Shown here: piece by piece, positions 26,487-34,915 of the stretch
Numbering within the stretch: the stretch's first letter is position 1
Layout of the letters: each line of letters starts with the position of its first letter
Origin: RUG11237 sp045126515
GTDB lineage: Bacteria > Bacillota > Clostridia > Lachnospirales > Lachnospiraceae
Direction of reading: 5' to 3'
NCBI GenBank assembly: GCA_045126515.1
Contig: JBGVOM010000189.1
Coordinates: 1-48,052, forward strand
Length of the DNA stretch: 48,052 bases
Program-made: the position numbers and the translations under genes
Notes under the pieces: generated by a model
The model's input: the letters and a program-made list of their open reading frames with translations, nothing else
The model's database searches: none
Told to the model about the DNA's origin: nothing

Positions 26487-27593
26487 ATGAATGATAAAAA
26501 GTATATAAAATCTTTTGACAGTTTAAAAGGTCTTGTAGTATTATTTGCGGTAACTTTAGGACATTATTGGCAGTTTACACCGGGAGAGTACTGGTGCCAG
26601 GGAAACGAGGGATGGTTCACCAACCTTACGAATGGGGTTACTCATTTTTCGTTCAATACCTATACATTTATGGAATTGTTGTTGATGATTAGTGGGTTTC
26701 AGTTGTTTTTCCAGTATGATAAAATCGCTGAAAAAAAGATAGATTTTAATAACTATATAAAGAAAAGAGTATTCCGATTATTTCCGATGACGGTGATATC
26801 CACAATTGTAATGGTAATTGGGCTGGCAAGCTATCAGGCGCTTACCGGAGAAGTATGGTATGGAACAGAGATAAGAGGAAGATATATTGTAGAAAACTTG
26901 CTCAACGTTCAGGTGTGGGGAAATAATTTTCATACACTGAATGGACCATTGTGGTATGTGAGCGTATATTTTTTCTGCTGTATTTTGTATTATGCGTTAG
27001 TGCGCATTGGAGAACGAATTAATATGAAATACACAATTATGTTTGTTCCGATACTTGTAGGTATCTTTTTGGGCGATAAGGCTTTGAATGTACTGTTGTT
27101 GAACAATGATATGTGCAGAGGTTATGTAGGCTTCTTTCTGGGTGTTCTGACTGCCTGGCTCGTTAGAAATTTATCAAAGAAAAAAGTTTATATTACAAGT
27201 ACTGTATTTATTGTAAGCTACATTATCTACTATACATTTTGTCATGATATGGTATATACAGACAATACTTTAGACAAAGCACTTCCTACCTTGGTATTTT
27301 TCTATGTTCCGCTGTTAATGCTGCTTTTTGTGAACGATACACTGGACAAGGTTGTGGGAAATAAAGTGCTTTTCGGACTCGGAAAGATTTCTTACAGTTT
27401 ATATGTATGGAATTTCCCATTTCTTTTGTGGGTGGCTGTAATAGAAAAAAGTTTCGGGCTTCAGATACCATATGCAGTTAATTATATGTACTGGATCATG
27501 CCGGTTCTTCAGATTCTAATTGCCGTGGCATCTTATTATGGACTGGAGAAACCTATTTATAAGCAATTGGATAAGTTGAAAGGGAAAGAATAA
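26487..27593 (+). CDS. Acyltransferase 3 family membrane protein (OafA/YrhL-type)
   Basis: A 368-residue protein with about ten hydrophobic segments, starting YIKSFDSLKGLVVLF and carrying the expected histidine in LGHYWQF near residue 26. Members O-acylate surface polysaccharides, wall polymers or lipids by moving acyl groups across the membrane. The partner GT-C-like gene suggests that the glycan built by that protein is the acceptor (inference). SD GAAGGGA supports the start. The terminator overlaps its stop codon. Confidence 0.88.
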   Translation: MNDKKYIKSFDSLKGLVVLFAVTLGHYWQFTPGEYWCQGNEGWFTNLTNGVTHFSFNTYTFMELLLMISGFQLFFQYDKIAEKKIDFNNYIKKRVFRLFPMTVISTIVMVIGLASYQALTGEVWYGTEIRGRYIVENLLNVQVWGNNFHTLNGPLWYVSVYFFCCILYYALVRIGERINMKYTIMFVPILVGIFLGDKALNVLLLNNDMCRGYVGFFLGVLTAWLVRNLSKKKVYITSTVFIVSYIIYYTFCHDMVYTDNTLDKALPTLVFFYVPLLMLLFVNDTLDKVVGNKVLFGLGKISYSLYVWNFPFLLWVAVIEKSFGLQIPYAVNYMYWIMPVLQILIAVASYYGLEKPIYKQLDKLKGKE

Positions 27594-27620
27594 CGGTAGG
27601 AAACTATCGTTATCTTTTTC
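27590..27620 (+). terminator. Terminator overlapping the acyltransferase stop codon
   Basis: ATAACGGTAG (27590-27599), GAAA tetraloop, CTATCGTTAT (27604-27613, one G-T pair), then CTTTTTC. The TAA stop (27591-27593) lies in the stem. Confidence 0.85.
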
Positions 27621-27659
27621 TTTACCTTTCTTCACAAAAATGGTAGAATAAAGTTATAT
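27621..27659 (+). promoter_or_regulatory. Two overlapping candidate promoters
   Basis: TTTACC (27621-27626) with TAGAAT (27644-27649), and TTCACA (27631-27636) with TTATAT (27654-27659), both with 17-bp spacers, just before the SD GGAGGGG of the secreted InlB/BIG2 gene. Confidence 0.5.
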
Positions 27660-27681
27660 AACCAGATATGGAGGGGTTCCT

Positions 27682-29217
27682 ATGAGGAAAGCAGGAAAGG
27701 TATTTTGCAAAATAGCGGGGGCTGTTTTGCTGATAAATGCAGTTGCATTTACAAGTGGTATGGTAACATATGCAGTTGGCAGTGAACAGGTAGAAAATGG
27801 CACTGGAGAAAGCAGTAATGTATTTACCATACGGTATGAATTAGACGGTGGTATCAACGGTGAAGAAAATCCATCTTCTTATATAGCTGGACAAGGTGTT
27901 TCAGTTTTGCAGCCACCAACAAAATTTGAACATAATTTTGAAGGATGGTATCTGGATGCCGCTTTTCAAAATGAAGTAGACAGCATTTCGAAAGAAATGA
28001 GTGGAAATGTGGTGCTTTATGCAAAATGGAGTCTGTATAATTATGATTATAGAATTGATTATAATACCAATTACGGATTTAATGGAGCAAACAATCCATC
28101 GGGATATTATGAAGGTGTTGGAGTACATAAGTTAGATGATGCTTACCGTAGAGGTTACACATTCGAGGGCTGGTATCTGAGAGATAAGGATGAGCCTTTT
28201 AAAAAGAAGATTACATCTATTGATGAAAATAGCGTGGGTGATATTTGCATTGATGCAAAATTCACACCGAATACGTACAAAATCTTTTATGAAACAGGCG
28301 AAGGAGTATTGCCGGAGGATACGGCATATGAATATACATACAGTGCAGGGCTTGAAAGTTTGCCCGAACCGACAGTGGAAACAAAACGTTTTCAAGGCTG
28401 GTATTTGGATGAAGAACTGACAGAGCAGGTTACATTTATTGGTAAGGATACCATAGATGATATTACATTGTATGCAAAATGGAAGGATGCAGAGGCAGAA
28501 AGTATCCAATTAAATACCAGTATTATTTCGGTGCATCAGGATTCCACGGTGCAGCTTTCTGTTACAAAAATTCTGCCGGAAGATACGGTGGACAAGTCTG
28601 TAACTTACCGCAGCGCTAATTCGGCGATTGCCCGTATCGATGCTCAGGGAAATATTACGGGACTTGCGCCGGGAAGTACTTTGGTATACGCGAAAGTAGG
28701 ACAGATTGAAAGTGCCTGCAAGGTAACGGTGCTTCCCTACACAGTTTCTTTTGCTATGTCCAATTACAGTGTAAAGACAACGAAAAATGTGGCTACCAGA
28801 GTTTTGGTAGAACAAGGAGATTCTGTGAAAAGCTACACTTCATCCAATAAAAAACTTGCAACGGTGAACAGTAAAGGCGTAATTAAGGGTGTAAAGGCAG
28901 GCACAGTAAAGATTACCGTAGAAACAGTGAAAGGCGCAAAAGCAGTATGCACGGTAAAGGTTACCAAGAATGTGGTGAAAACAAAAAAGATTACCGTGAA
29001 TAAATCAAAGGTGACTTTGAAAAAGAATGCTGTTTTAAAAATAAAGGCAAAGATTTCACCTTCTGACTCTACAGAAGGGATAAAATATAAATCTTCCAAC
29101 ACAAAGGTGGCATCTGTCAACACAAAGGGTGTCATAAAAGGCAAAAGAAAGGGGAATTGTATTATCACTGTAAAGAGTGGAACAAAATCGAAAAAAATCA
29201 GGGTTACAGTGAAATAG
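27682..29217 (+). CDS. Secreted InlB-repeat and BIG2 protein
   Basis: A 511-residue protein: signal peptide (about 1-32), three InlB B-repeat / Listeria-Bacteroides repeats (about 45-115, 116-192, 193-266; each has FEGWYL or FQGWYL and ends in AKW/AKF), then three BIG2-like domains (about 270-350, 351-430, 431-511) with KYKSSNTKVASVNTKGVIKG in the last. Such proteins are stalks or adhesins on gram-positive cells. No catalytic domain and no LPxTG or membrane anchor is present; it ends KKIRVTVK. The SD GGAGGGG is strong. The next gene, for methionine synthesis, begins only 9 bp later without its own promoter, an unusual join of surface and metabolic genes. Confidence 0.88.
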   Translation: MRKAGKVFCKIAGAVLLINAVAFTSGMVTYAVGSEQVENGTGESSNVFTIRYELDGGINGEENPSSYIAGQGVSVLQPPTKFEHNFEGWYLDAAFQNEVDSISKEMSGNVVLYAKWSLYNYDYRIDYNTNYGFNGANNPSGYYEGVGVHKLDDAYRRGYTFEGWYLRDKDEPFKKKITSIDENSVGDICIDAKFTPNTYKIFYETGEGVLPEDTAYEYTYSAGLESLPEPTVETKRFQGWYLDEELTEQVTFIGKDTIDDITLYAKWKDAEAESIQLNTSIISVHQDSTVQLSVTKILPEDTVDKSVTYRSANSAIARIDAQGNITGLAPGSTLVYAKVGQIESACKVTVLPYTVSFAMSNYSVKTTKNVATRVLVEQGDSVKSYTSSNKKLATVNSKGVIKGVKAGTVKITVETVKGAKAVCTVKVTKNVVKTKKITVNKSKVTLKKNAVLKIKAKISPSDSTEGIKYKSSNTKVASVNTKGVIKGKRKGNCIITVKSGTKSKKIRVTVK

Positions 29218-29226
29218 GTTAGATAA

Positions 29227-31023
29227 ATGAAAGATATAAGAGCATATTTAGAAGAAAATAAAATAGTGGCTGATGGTGCGTTTGGAACGTACTATCAGCA
29301 GCTTTCGGATGGTCAGACAAGTATACCGGAGGAAGCAAATCTTACAGAAAAAGAATTGGTAAAGCAGATTCACAAAGAATACATCCAATCAGGAGCAAGA
29401 TTCTTAAGAACAAACAGTTTTGCGGCGAATACAGTATCTTTAAAAAAGGATATATCTTATGTAAAATCTGTGGTGAAGGCTTCTTATGAAAATGCAGTGG
29501 AGGCAGTCAGAGAAAGTGGAGAGGAAGTTTATATCGCAGCAGATATTGGACCGATTCCACAGATGGCGTTTGGAGACGAAGTAGCCATTGAAAAAGAATA
29601 TTGTGAAGTGATTGATACTTTCTTGGATTGTGGAGCTGAAATATTCTGCTTTGAAACATTTGCCGATATTAGATATATAAATATACTCGCTGAATATATA
29701 AAAGAAAAATGTAGCAACGCATTTATAGTGGTACAATTTAGTTTAAATAAATATGGATATACACAAATGGGAATCAGAGCCGAACGCATTTTCAATGAGG
29801 CAAGTCAGGAAAAGTCAATTGATGCGGTTGGCTTTAACTGTGGTATTGGCTCTGCTCATTTATATGAAATATTGAAAAAGACCAGATTAGTTACCGATAA
29901 ATTTATTACAGCAATGCCAAATTCCGGCTATCCTGAATTTTTGCAGGATAGAACGGTATATTCAGGAAACAGTGAATATTTTGCAGAAAATTTGGTTAAA
30001 ATTTCTGAACTGGGATTGAATATTTTAGGAGGCTGTTGCGGAACAACACCATCCTATATCAAGAAAGTATGTCAGAAAATTAATTACCAAAACAGCAGAG
30101 AACTTACAAATAAGGATATTTCTAAGGCTTCAAGCGATAAAAGAATAGAAAAAATAGAAAGTTTAACAAATAAATTTTACCAATTGATGGAATCAGGAAA
30201 AAAAGTGATTACAGTAGAGTTGGATCCGCCTTATGATGCCAATGCACAGAAAATTATGGACTGTGCTCATCTTTTGAAAGCGGCGGGCGTTGATATGATT
30301 ACTTTTGCAGATTCGCCTATGGGAAAGGCAAGAGCGGATTCTATTATGATGGGAATTAAGGTGTCAAATGAGGTTGGAATTCCAGTGATGCCTCATATTG
30401 CCTGTCGTGATAAAAACGTAATTGCCATGCGTGCAGGAATTCTGGGAGCATATCTAAACGGAATTCGCAATTTCTTGTTTGTAACAGGTGATCCGGTTCC
30501 GGCGGAAAACAGAAGTGATGTTTCCGGTGTGTTTGATTTTAATTCCATTAAGCTGATGCAGTATGTGAATGAAATGAACAAAGAGCACTTTAAGGAGGAG
30601 CCTATTTGTTTTGGAGGAGCCCTAAATTACAATCGTCCGAATCTGGATATGGAAATCAAGCGGATGGAAAGAAAAATTGAGGCAGGAGCGAAGTATTTTC
30701 TGACACAGCCAATTTTTTCAAAGGATGATATTGAACGTATTCGTGTGGTGAAGGAGAAAACTAAAACAAAGATATTATGTGGAATCATGCCTCTTATCAG
30801 TTATCGCAATGCTTCTTTTATTAAAAACGAAATACTTGGAATTCATGTTCCGGATGATGTTTTGGCACGTTTTCAGCCGGAAATGACCAGAGAAGAAGGA
30901 GAAGCGGCAGGAGTGGAAATTGCAAGAGAGGTTATGCGGCAGTTAGAACCGGTGGCTGATGGGTATTATTTTATGCTTCCATTCAACCGGGGTCATTTGG
31001 TAGAACAGATTTTAAAAAAGTAG
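29227..31023 (+). CDS. Bifunctional homocysteine S-methyltransferase / methylenetetrahydrofolate reductase
   Basis: A 598-residue two-domain enzyme. Residues 1 to about 285 form a homocysteine S-methyltransferase domain with the zinc cysteines in FNCGIG and GGCCGTTPSYI. Residues about 310-598 form a MetF-type reductase (ITVELDPPYDANAQKI, LFVTGDPVP, YFLTQPIF). It links folate one-carbon units to methionine, upstream of the cobalamin methionine synthase encoded next (22-bp gap). The SD is weak (AGGTTAG overlapping the previous stop), so translation may be coupled to the surface-protein gene. No SAM or other methionine riboswitch fits in the 9-bp gap. Confidence 0.93.
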   Translation: MKDIRAYLEENKIVADGAFGTYYQQLSDGQTSIPEEANLTEKELVKQIHKEYIQSGARFLRTNSFAANTVSLKKDISYVKSVVKASYENAVEAVRESGEEVYIAADIGPIPQMAFGDEVAIEKEYCEVIDTFLDCGAEIFCFETFADIRYINILAEYIKEKCSNAFIVVQFSLNKYGYTQMGIRAERIFNEASQEKSIDAVGFNCGIGSAHLYEILKKTRLVTDKFITAMPNSGYPEFLQDRTVYSGNSEYFAENLVKISELGLNILGGCCGTTPSYIKKVCQKINYQNSRELTNKDISKASSDKRIEKIESLTNKFYQLMESGKKVITVELDPPYDANAQKIMDCAHLLKAAGVDMITFADSPMGKARADSIMMGIKVSNEVGIPVMPHIACRDKNVIAMRAGILGAYLNGIRNFLFVTGDPVPAENRSDVSGVFDFNSIKLMQYVNEMNKEHFKEEPICFGGALNYNRPNLDMEIKRMERKIEAGAKYFLTQPIFSKDDIERIRVVKEKTKTKILCGIMPLISYRNASFIKNEILGIHVPDDVLARFQPEMTREEGEAAGVEIAREVMRQLEPVADGYYFMLPFNRGHLVEQILKK

Positions 31024-31045
31024 AAGATAAAACGAGGAAACAGTC

Positions 31046-33457
31046 ATGATAAACAAAGAGTTTAAGCAATTAATTCAGAAGAAAATAGTCTTATTGGACG
31101 GTGCTACCGGTTCGAATCTGTTGAAGCGTGGGATGCCGGCAGGCGTGTGTCCGGAACAATGGATTTTGGAACATCCTGAGGTGTTAAAGGGGTTACAGCA
31201 GGAATTTGTACAGGCAGGAAGTGACATTGTATATGCACCTACATTTACTGCTAATCGGATTAAGCTGGCAGAATATGGACTTCAGGATAAAATTGAGCAG
31301 ATGAATAAAGAACTGGTTCGGATTTCTAAAGAGGCAGTAGGGGATCAGGCTTATGTTGCCGGTGATATTACCATGACTGGGGAACAGCTGGCTCCAATGG
31401 GAACTTTGGATTTTGAAGAACTGGTGGAAGTATATAAGGAACAGATAGGTTATCTGGTGGAAGCCGGTGTGGATTTGCTGGTAGTGGAAACTATGTTAAG
31501 TCTTCAGGAATGCAGGGCTGCATTACTGGCTGCCAAGGAAACCTGTGATTTGCCGGTTATGATAACCCTGACGTTTAATGATGATGGAAAGACTTTATTC
31601 GGCACAGAGCCTTCTGCTGCTGCCGTAGTATTAAGCAGTCTTGGCGCTGCAGCTGTGGGTGTTAATTGTTCTGCCGGACCGGATAAAATGATTCCGATTA
31701 TCAAGGAAATGGCACAGTATACAGATATTCCGCTGATTGCAAAACCAAACGCCGGTCTTCCGGAATTGCAACCGGATGGAAGTACTGAATACAATATGGG
31801 TGCAGATGAATTTGTGATGTATACGAAAGAACTGATTGCAGCCGGTGCAGATATTGTGGGAGGCTGCTGTGGCTCTACACCGGAATTTATAGAAAAGCTT
31901 CATGCATACACCAAAACATATGTAAAAGAAGAAAAAGAAGCGAAAAATCTCCGGGTTCTTTCCTCAGAACGTCGCGCACTGAAAATTGAGTTAGACGGAA
32001 AATTCTTAATTGTAGGAGAACGTATTAATCCTACCGGTAAGAAAGCTTTGCAGGCGGAGCTGCGAGAGAATAATTATACAAGAGTACTGGATTTTGCCAG
32101 AGAACAGGAAGAATGTGGAGCTTCTATTTTAGATATTAATGTGGGAATGAGCGGTATTGACGAAAAACAGACCATGTTAAATGTGATCGAAGAAGTGACC
32201 ATGGCGACAAATCTTCCGCTTGCAATTGATTCCAGCCATGTGGAGGTTATTGAGGCGGCTTTGCGCAGATATCCGGGACGTGCATTAATTAATTCCATAT
32301 CTTTAGAGAGAGAAAAGTTTGAAAAACTGATTCCCATTGCGGCAAAGTATGGTGCCATGTTTATTCTGCTTCCGTTGTCTGACGAAGGGTTGCCGGAGAA
32401 CTTGCAGAAAAAGATAGATATTATCCATACCATATACGATGAGGCAATGAAAGCCGGTATGCGTAATACAGATATTGTAGTGGATGGTCTTGTGGCAACA
32501 GTAGGTGCCAACAAAAATGCTGCCAAAGAAACCTTAGAAACCATCCGTTATTGTAAAGAAGAATTGCAGTTAGCCACTATTTGTGGATTGTCTAATATTA
32601 GTTTTGGGCTTCCAGACAGAAGTTTTGTAAATACTACTTTTTTAACAATGGCAATTTTAAATGGTCTTACCATGGCGATTTCCAATCCATCACAGGAAAT
32701 GCTGGTAAAATGTGCTTATGCTGCGGATCTTTTGATGAACAAAGAAAATGCGGATATGGAATATATCAATACCATCAATCGCCTGAAAAAAGAGGAGACA
32801 GAAACCGTAGTCTCTAAGACAGAGAAAACTCTGAAAGAATTAATTTACGAAGATGTCTTAAAGGGAAATAAAGGGACGGTTGTAGCAAAGACAAAAGAAG
32901 CCATAGAACAAGGTGAAGTTGCATCAACGCTTTTGAATGATATTTTGATTCCTGCCATCAATGAGGTGGGCGATTTGTTCGATAAGCAGAAATATTTTCT
33001 GCCACAGCTGATTGCAAGTGCAGAAACCATGAAAATAGCAATCGATTATTTAGAACCATATTTGCAGTCGGGAAATGAAAATGATAACCTTCCGACCATT
33101 GTAATTGCAACGGTAGAAGGCGATATTCATGATATCGGAAAGAATTTAGTAGCATTAATGCTGAAAAATTATGGTTATCGTGTAATTGACCTTGGAAAGG
33201 ACGTTCCGAAAGAAACAATTATAGAAACTGCCATTCAGGAGAAAGCGGATGTGATTGCTTTGTCGGCGCTGATGACCACCACAATGCAGGAGATGCGCCA
33301 TGTGATTGAATACGCAAAAGAAAAAGGTGTGAATGCCAAAGTGATTATTGGTGGTGCTGTAATTACAGAAGATTATGCAGAAGAAATCGGTGCAGATGGT
33401 TATTCTAAAGATGCGGCAGAAGCCGTAAAACTGGTGAAACGTCTGTTAGGCATTTAA
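31046..33457 (+). CDS. metH: Cobalamin-dependent methionine synthase, short form
   Basis: Transfers the methyl group of methyltetrahydrofolate to homocysteine through cobalamin. The 803-residue protein has a homocysteine-binding domain (zinc Cys274-Cys275 in GGCCGSTPEF), a pterin-binding domain (LIVGERINPTGKKA), a B12 cap, and a B12-binding domain with the lower ligand His695 in GDIHDIGKN. The C-terminal reactivation (AdoMet-binding) domain of the 1227-residue E. coli enzyme is missing, as in many Clostridia, so a separate reactivation protein is expected elsewhere. It follows the homologous S-methyltransferase/MTHFR gene by 22 bp, forming a compact methionine module. Confidence 0.95.
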   Translation: MINKEFKQLIQKKIVLLDGATGSNLLKRGMPAGVCPEQWILEHPEVLKGLQQEFVQAGSDIVYAPTFTANRIKLAEYGLQDKIEQMNKELVRISKEAVGDQAYVAGDITMTGEQLAPMGTLDFEELVEVYKEQIGYLVEAGVDLLVVETMLSLQECRAALLAAKETCDLPVMITLTFNDDGKTLFGTEPSAAAVVLSSLGAAAVGVNCSAGPDKMIPIIKEMAQYTDIPLIAKPNAGLPELQPDGSTEYNMGADEFVMYTKELIAAGADIVGGCCGSTPEFIEKLHAYTKTYVKEEKEAKNLRVLSSERRALKIELDGKFLIVGERINPTGKKALQAELRENNYTRVLDFAREQEECGASILDINVGMSGIDEKQTMLNVIEEVTMATNLPLAIDSSHVEVIEAALRRYPGRALINSISLEREKFEKLIPIAAKYGAMFILLPLSDEGLPENLQKKIDIIHTIYDEAMKAGMRNTDIVVDGLVATVGANKNAAKETLETIRYCKEELQLATICGLSNISFGLPDRSFVNTTFLTMAILNGLTMAISNPSQEMLVKCAYAADLLMNKENADMEYINTINRLKKEETETVVSKTEKTLKELIYEDVLKGNKGTVVAKTKEAIEQGEVASTLLNDILIPAINEVGDLFDKQKYFLPQLIASAETMKIAIDYLEPYLQSGNENDNLPTIVIATVEGDIHDIGKNLVALMLKNYGYRVIDLGKDVPKETIIETAIQEKADVIALSALMTTTMQEMRHVIEYAKEKGVNAKVIIGGAVITEDYAEEIGADGYSKDAAEAVKLVKRLLGI

Positions 33458-33474
33458 GACAAGAGGTGGGGAAT

Positions 33475-34266
33475 ATGAGTAAAGAAGAAAGCAGGAAATT
33501 CTATTCCTACAGTATGGGCGTTATTATATCTACCATTATAATTTATTTTTCTATCAATATTTTGTATCAAAATGATATTATTGGGAAAATAATGGCAAAT
33601 ATTTTAAGCTTGATAATTTACCTTATGCCGCTGTTTCTGGCGTTATTTTTGGCTGGAATTACAGGGGATACGCGGGAACTGCTACGCATGAAGCGTCGTT
33701 TTAAAGTAAGCGTAAAAATGGTTGTTGTGGCAATTTTTATGGGATTGCTGGCGTTTGCAGGTGGCTATTTGGTTGTGCAGAAATATACAAGTATTTTATT
33801 TGGTGATTTCCTCCTGAATATAGGGATTACTTTGAAAAACAGCTGGTATACGTTACTGGTAGGTGCAATCTCTATGGAAGCAGGATTTCGTGGGTTTTTG
33901 CAGAATCATTTTGAACGTCATTATTCAGTACTGGGAAGTTCTATGATGACAGGAATTACATATGCCATCTGGCTTACTATTTTTACCTTTATTTCGGAAA
34001 ATCCGTCGTTGTTTTGTCTTCTTTTTGTGGCATTACAGTTTATTCTGGTTTCTATATTTTTGGGTTATGTAACCAGACTTTGCAAGAAAAATTTGTATCC
34101 TGCCATAGTGTTTCATTTGGTGTGGAATATAGTGGCTGCCACTATGAATTTTCAGAATCGAATTGAGTTTTTGGTATATTCGGATTTGCTTTTGGCGATT
34201 TTATGTGTCTTGATTATAGCGGCATATCAGGTGAAAAAGAAAATTGACAAAAAGGGTACATCTTGA
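33475..34266 (+). CDS. CPBP-family membrane protein with degenerate protease motifs
   Basis: A 263-residue protein with about eight hydrophobic segments. It resembles CPBP (CAAX protease / bacteriocin-processing) proteins. Motif 1, normally EExxxR, reads MEAGFRG (first Glu lost); motif 2, normally with His, has Trp in TYAIWLTIF; motif 3, HxxxN, is kept as FHLVWN. It may therefore be inactive or have changed function. The start is ATG 33475 with SD AGAGGTGGGG; an upstream in-frame GTG (33466) lies within that SD. It is 17 bp behind metH and 42 bp before ilvN; the link to them is unclear. Confidence 0.75.
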   Translation: MSKEESRKFYSYSMGVIISTIIIYFSINILYQNDIIGKIMANILSLIIYLMPLFLALFLAGITGDTRELLRMKRRFKVSVKMVVVAIFMGLLAFAGGYLVVQKYTSILFGDFLLNIGITLKNSWYTLLVGAISMEAGFRGFLQNHFERHYSVLGSSMMTGITYAIWLTIFTFISENPSLFCLLFVALQFILVSIFLGYVTRLCKKNLYPAIVFHLVWNIVAATMNFQNRIEFLVYSDLLLAILCVLIIAAYQVKKKIDKKGTS

Positions 34267-34308
34267 TACAATGAATAACGGTGGTAAACCAGAAGGGTAG
34301 GATACATA

Positions 34309-34809
34309 ATGAAAAGACGAGTTTTTTCGCTGTTAGTTGAAAATACCTCTGGTGTGTTAAGCCGGATTGCAGGGCTTTTTACAAGACGAGGATATAATAT
34401 CGACAGCATTACAGCAGGTGTAACTGCAGACGAGCGTTATTCCAGAATTACAGTTGTGGTAGTGGAAGATGAGATTATGTTAGAACAAATCGAGAAACAA
34501 CTGGCAAAACTGGAGGAAGTCATTGATATTAAAGTGTTAAAAAGTGGAGCTTCTGTTTGCCGTGAATTAGTTATGGTAAAGGTAGCCGTAACACAGGAAA
34601 CAAGACAGCAGATTATTTCTATTGCTGATATTTTTAGAGCAAACATTGTAGATGTCTGTACGGATTCTCTGGTAATTGAACTTACCGGTAATTCTGACAA
34701 GGTGGAGGCATTTATCAAATTGTTGGCAGAATATGAGATTTTAGAACTGGCAAGAACAGGTATTACCGGACTTTCCAGAGGAACTGCTGATGTAAAAATA
34801 TTGGATTAG
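34309..34809 (+). CDS. ilvN: Acetolactate synthase regulatory (small) subunit
   Basis: A 166-residue protein starting MKRRVFSLLVENTSGVLSRI, with the N-terminal ACT domain and the C-terminal half typical of IlvN/IlvH. It binds valine and confers feedback control on the catalytic subunit in branched-chain amino-acid synthesis. The catalytic gene is not adjacent; leuCD, the leucine branch, lies 1.2 kb downstream past a regulator. SD AAGGGTAGGA supports the start. A bidirectional terminator follows. Confidence 0.94.
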   Translation: MKRRVFSLLVENTSGVLSRIAGLFTRRGYNIDSITAGVTADERYSRITVVVVEDEIMLEQIEKQLAKLEEVIDIKVLKSGASVCRELVMVKVAVTQETRQQIISIADIFRANIVDVCTDSLVIELTGNSDKVEAFIKLLAEYEILELARTGITGLSRGTADVKILD

Positions 34810-34850
34810 TTTATTGATGAACTGTTGACAATACATAAATGTATTATAAA

Positions 34851-34887
34851 AGCCCCAAAACCGGGAAAACTGGTTTTGGGGCTTTTT
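34851..34887. terminator. Bidirectional terminator between convergent ilvN and lysR
   Basis: AGCCCCAAAACC (34851-34862) pairs perfectly with GGTTTTGGGGCT (34872-34883). TTTTT follows on the + strand and an A-rich run precedes (ATAAAA), so it can serve both genes. Confidence 0.92.
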
Positions 34888-34915
34888 GGAACAAGGCATT
34901 GATATTTCTTTTGTG

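Noticed and set aside
28833..29168. Minus-strand open frame over the last BIG2 domains
   Set aside because: It is antisense to a well-supported secreted protein, has a hydrophobic F/V-rich composition typical of antisense Lys/Thr codons, and no SD.
29217..29227. SAM riboswitch before the methionine genes
   Set aside because: Only 9 bp of intergenic DNA exist, and no S-box motifs were seen in the preceding coding end.
31100..31125. GGTTCGAATC, similar to a tRNA T-loop
   Set aside because: It lies within the conserved N-terminus of metH and has no acceptor stem or anticodon arm around it.
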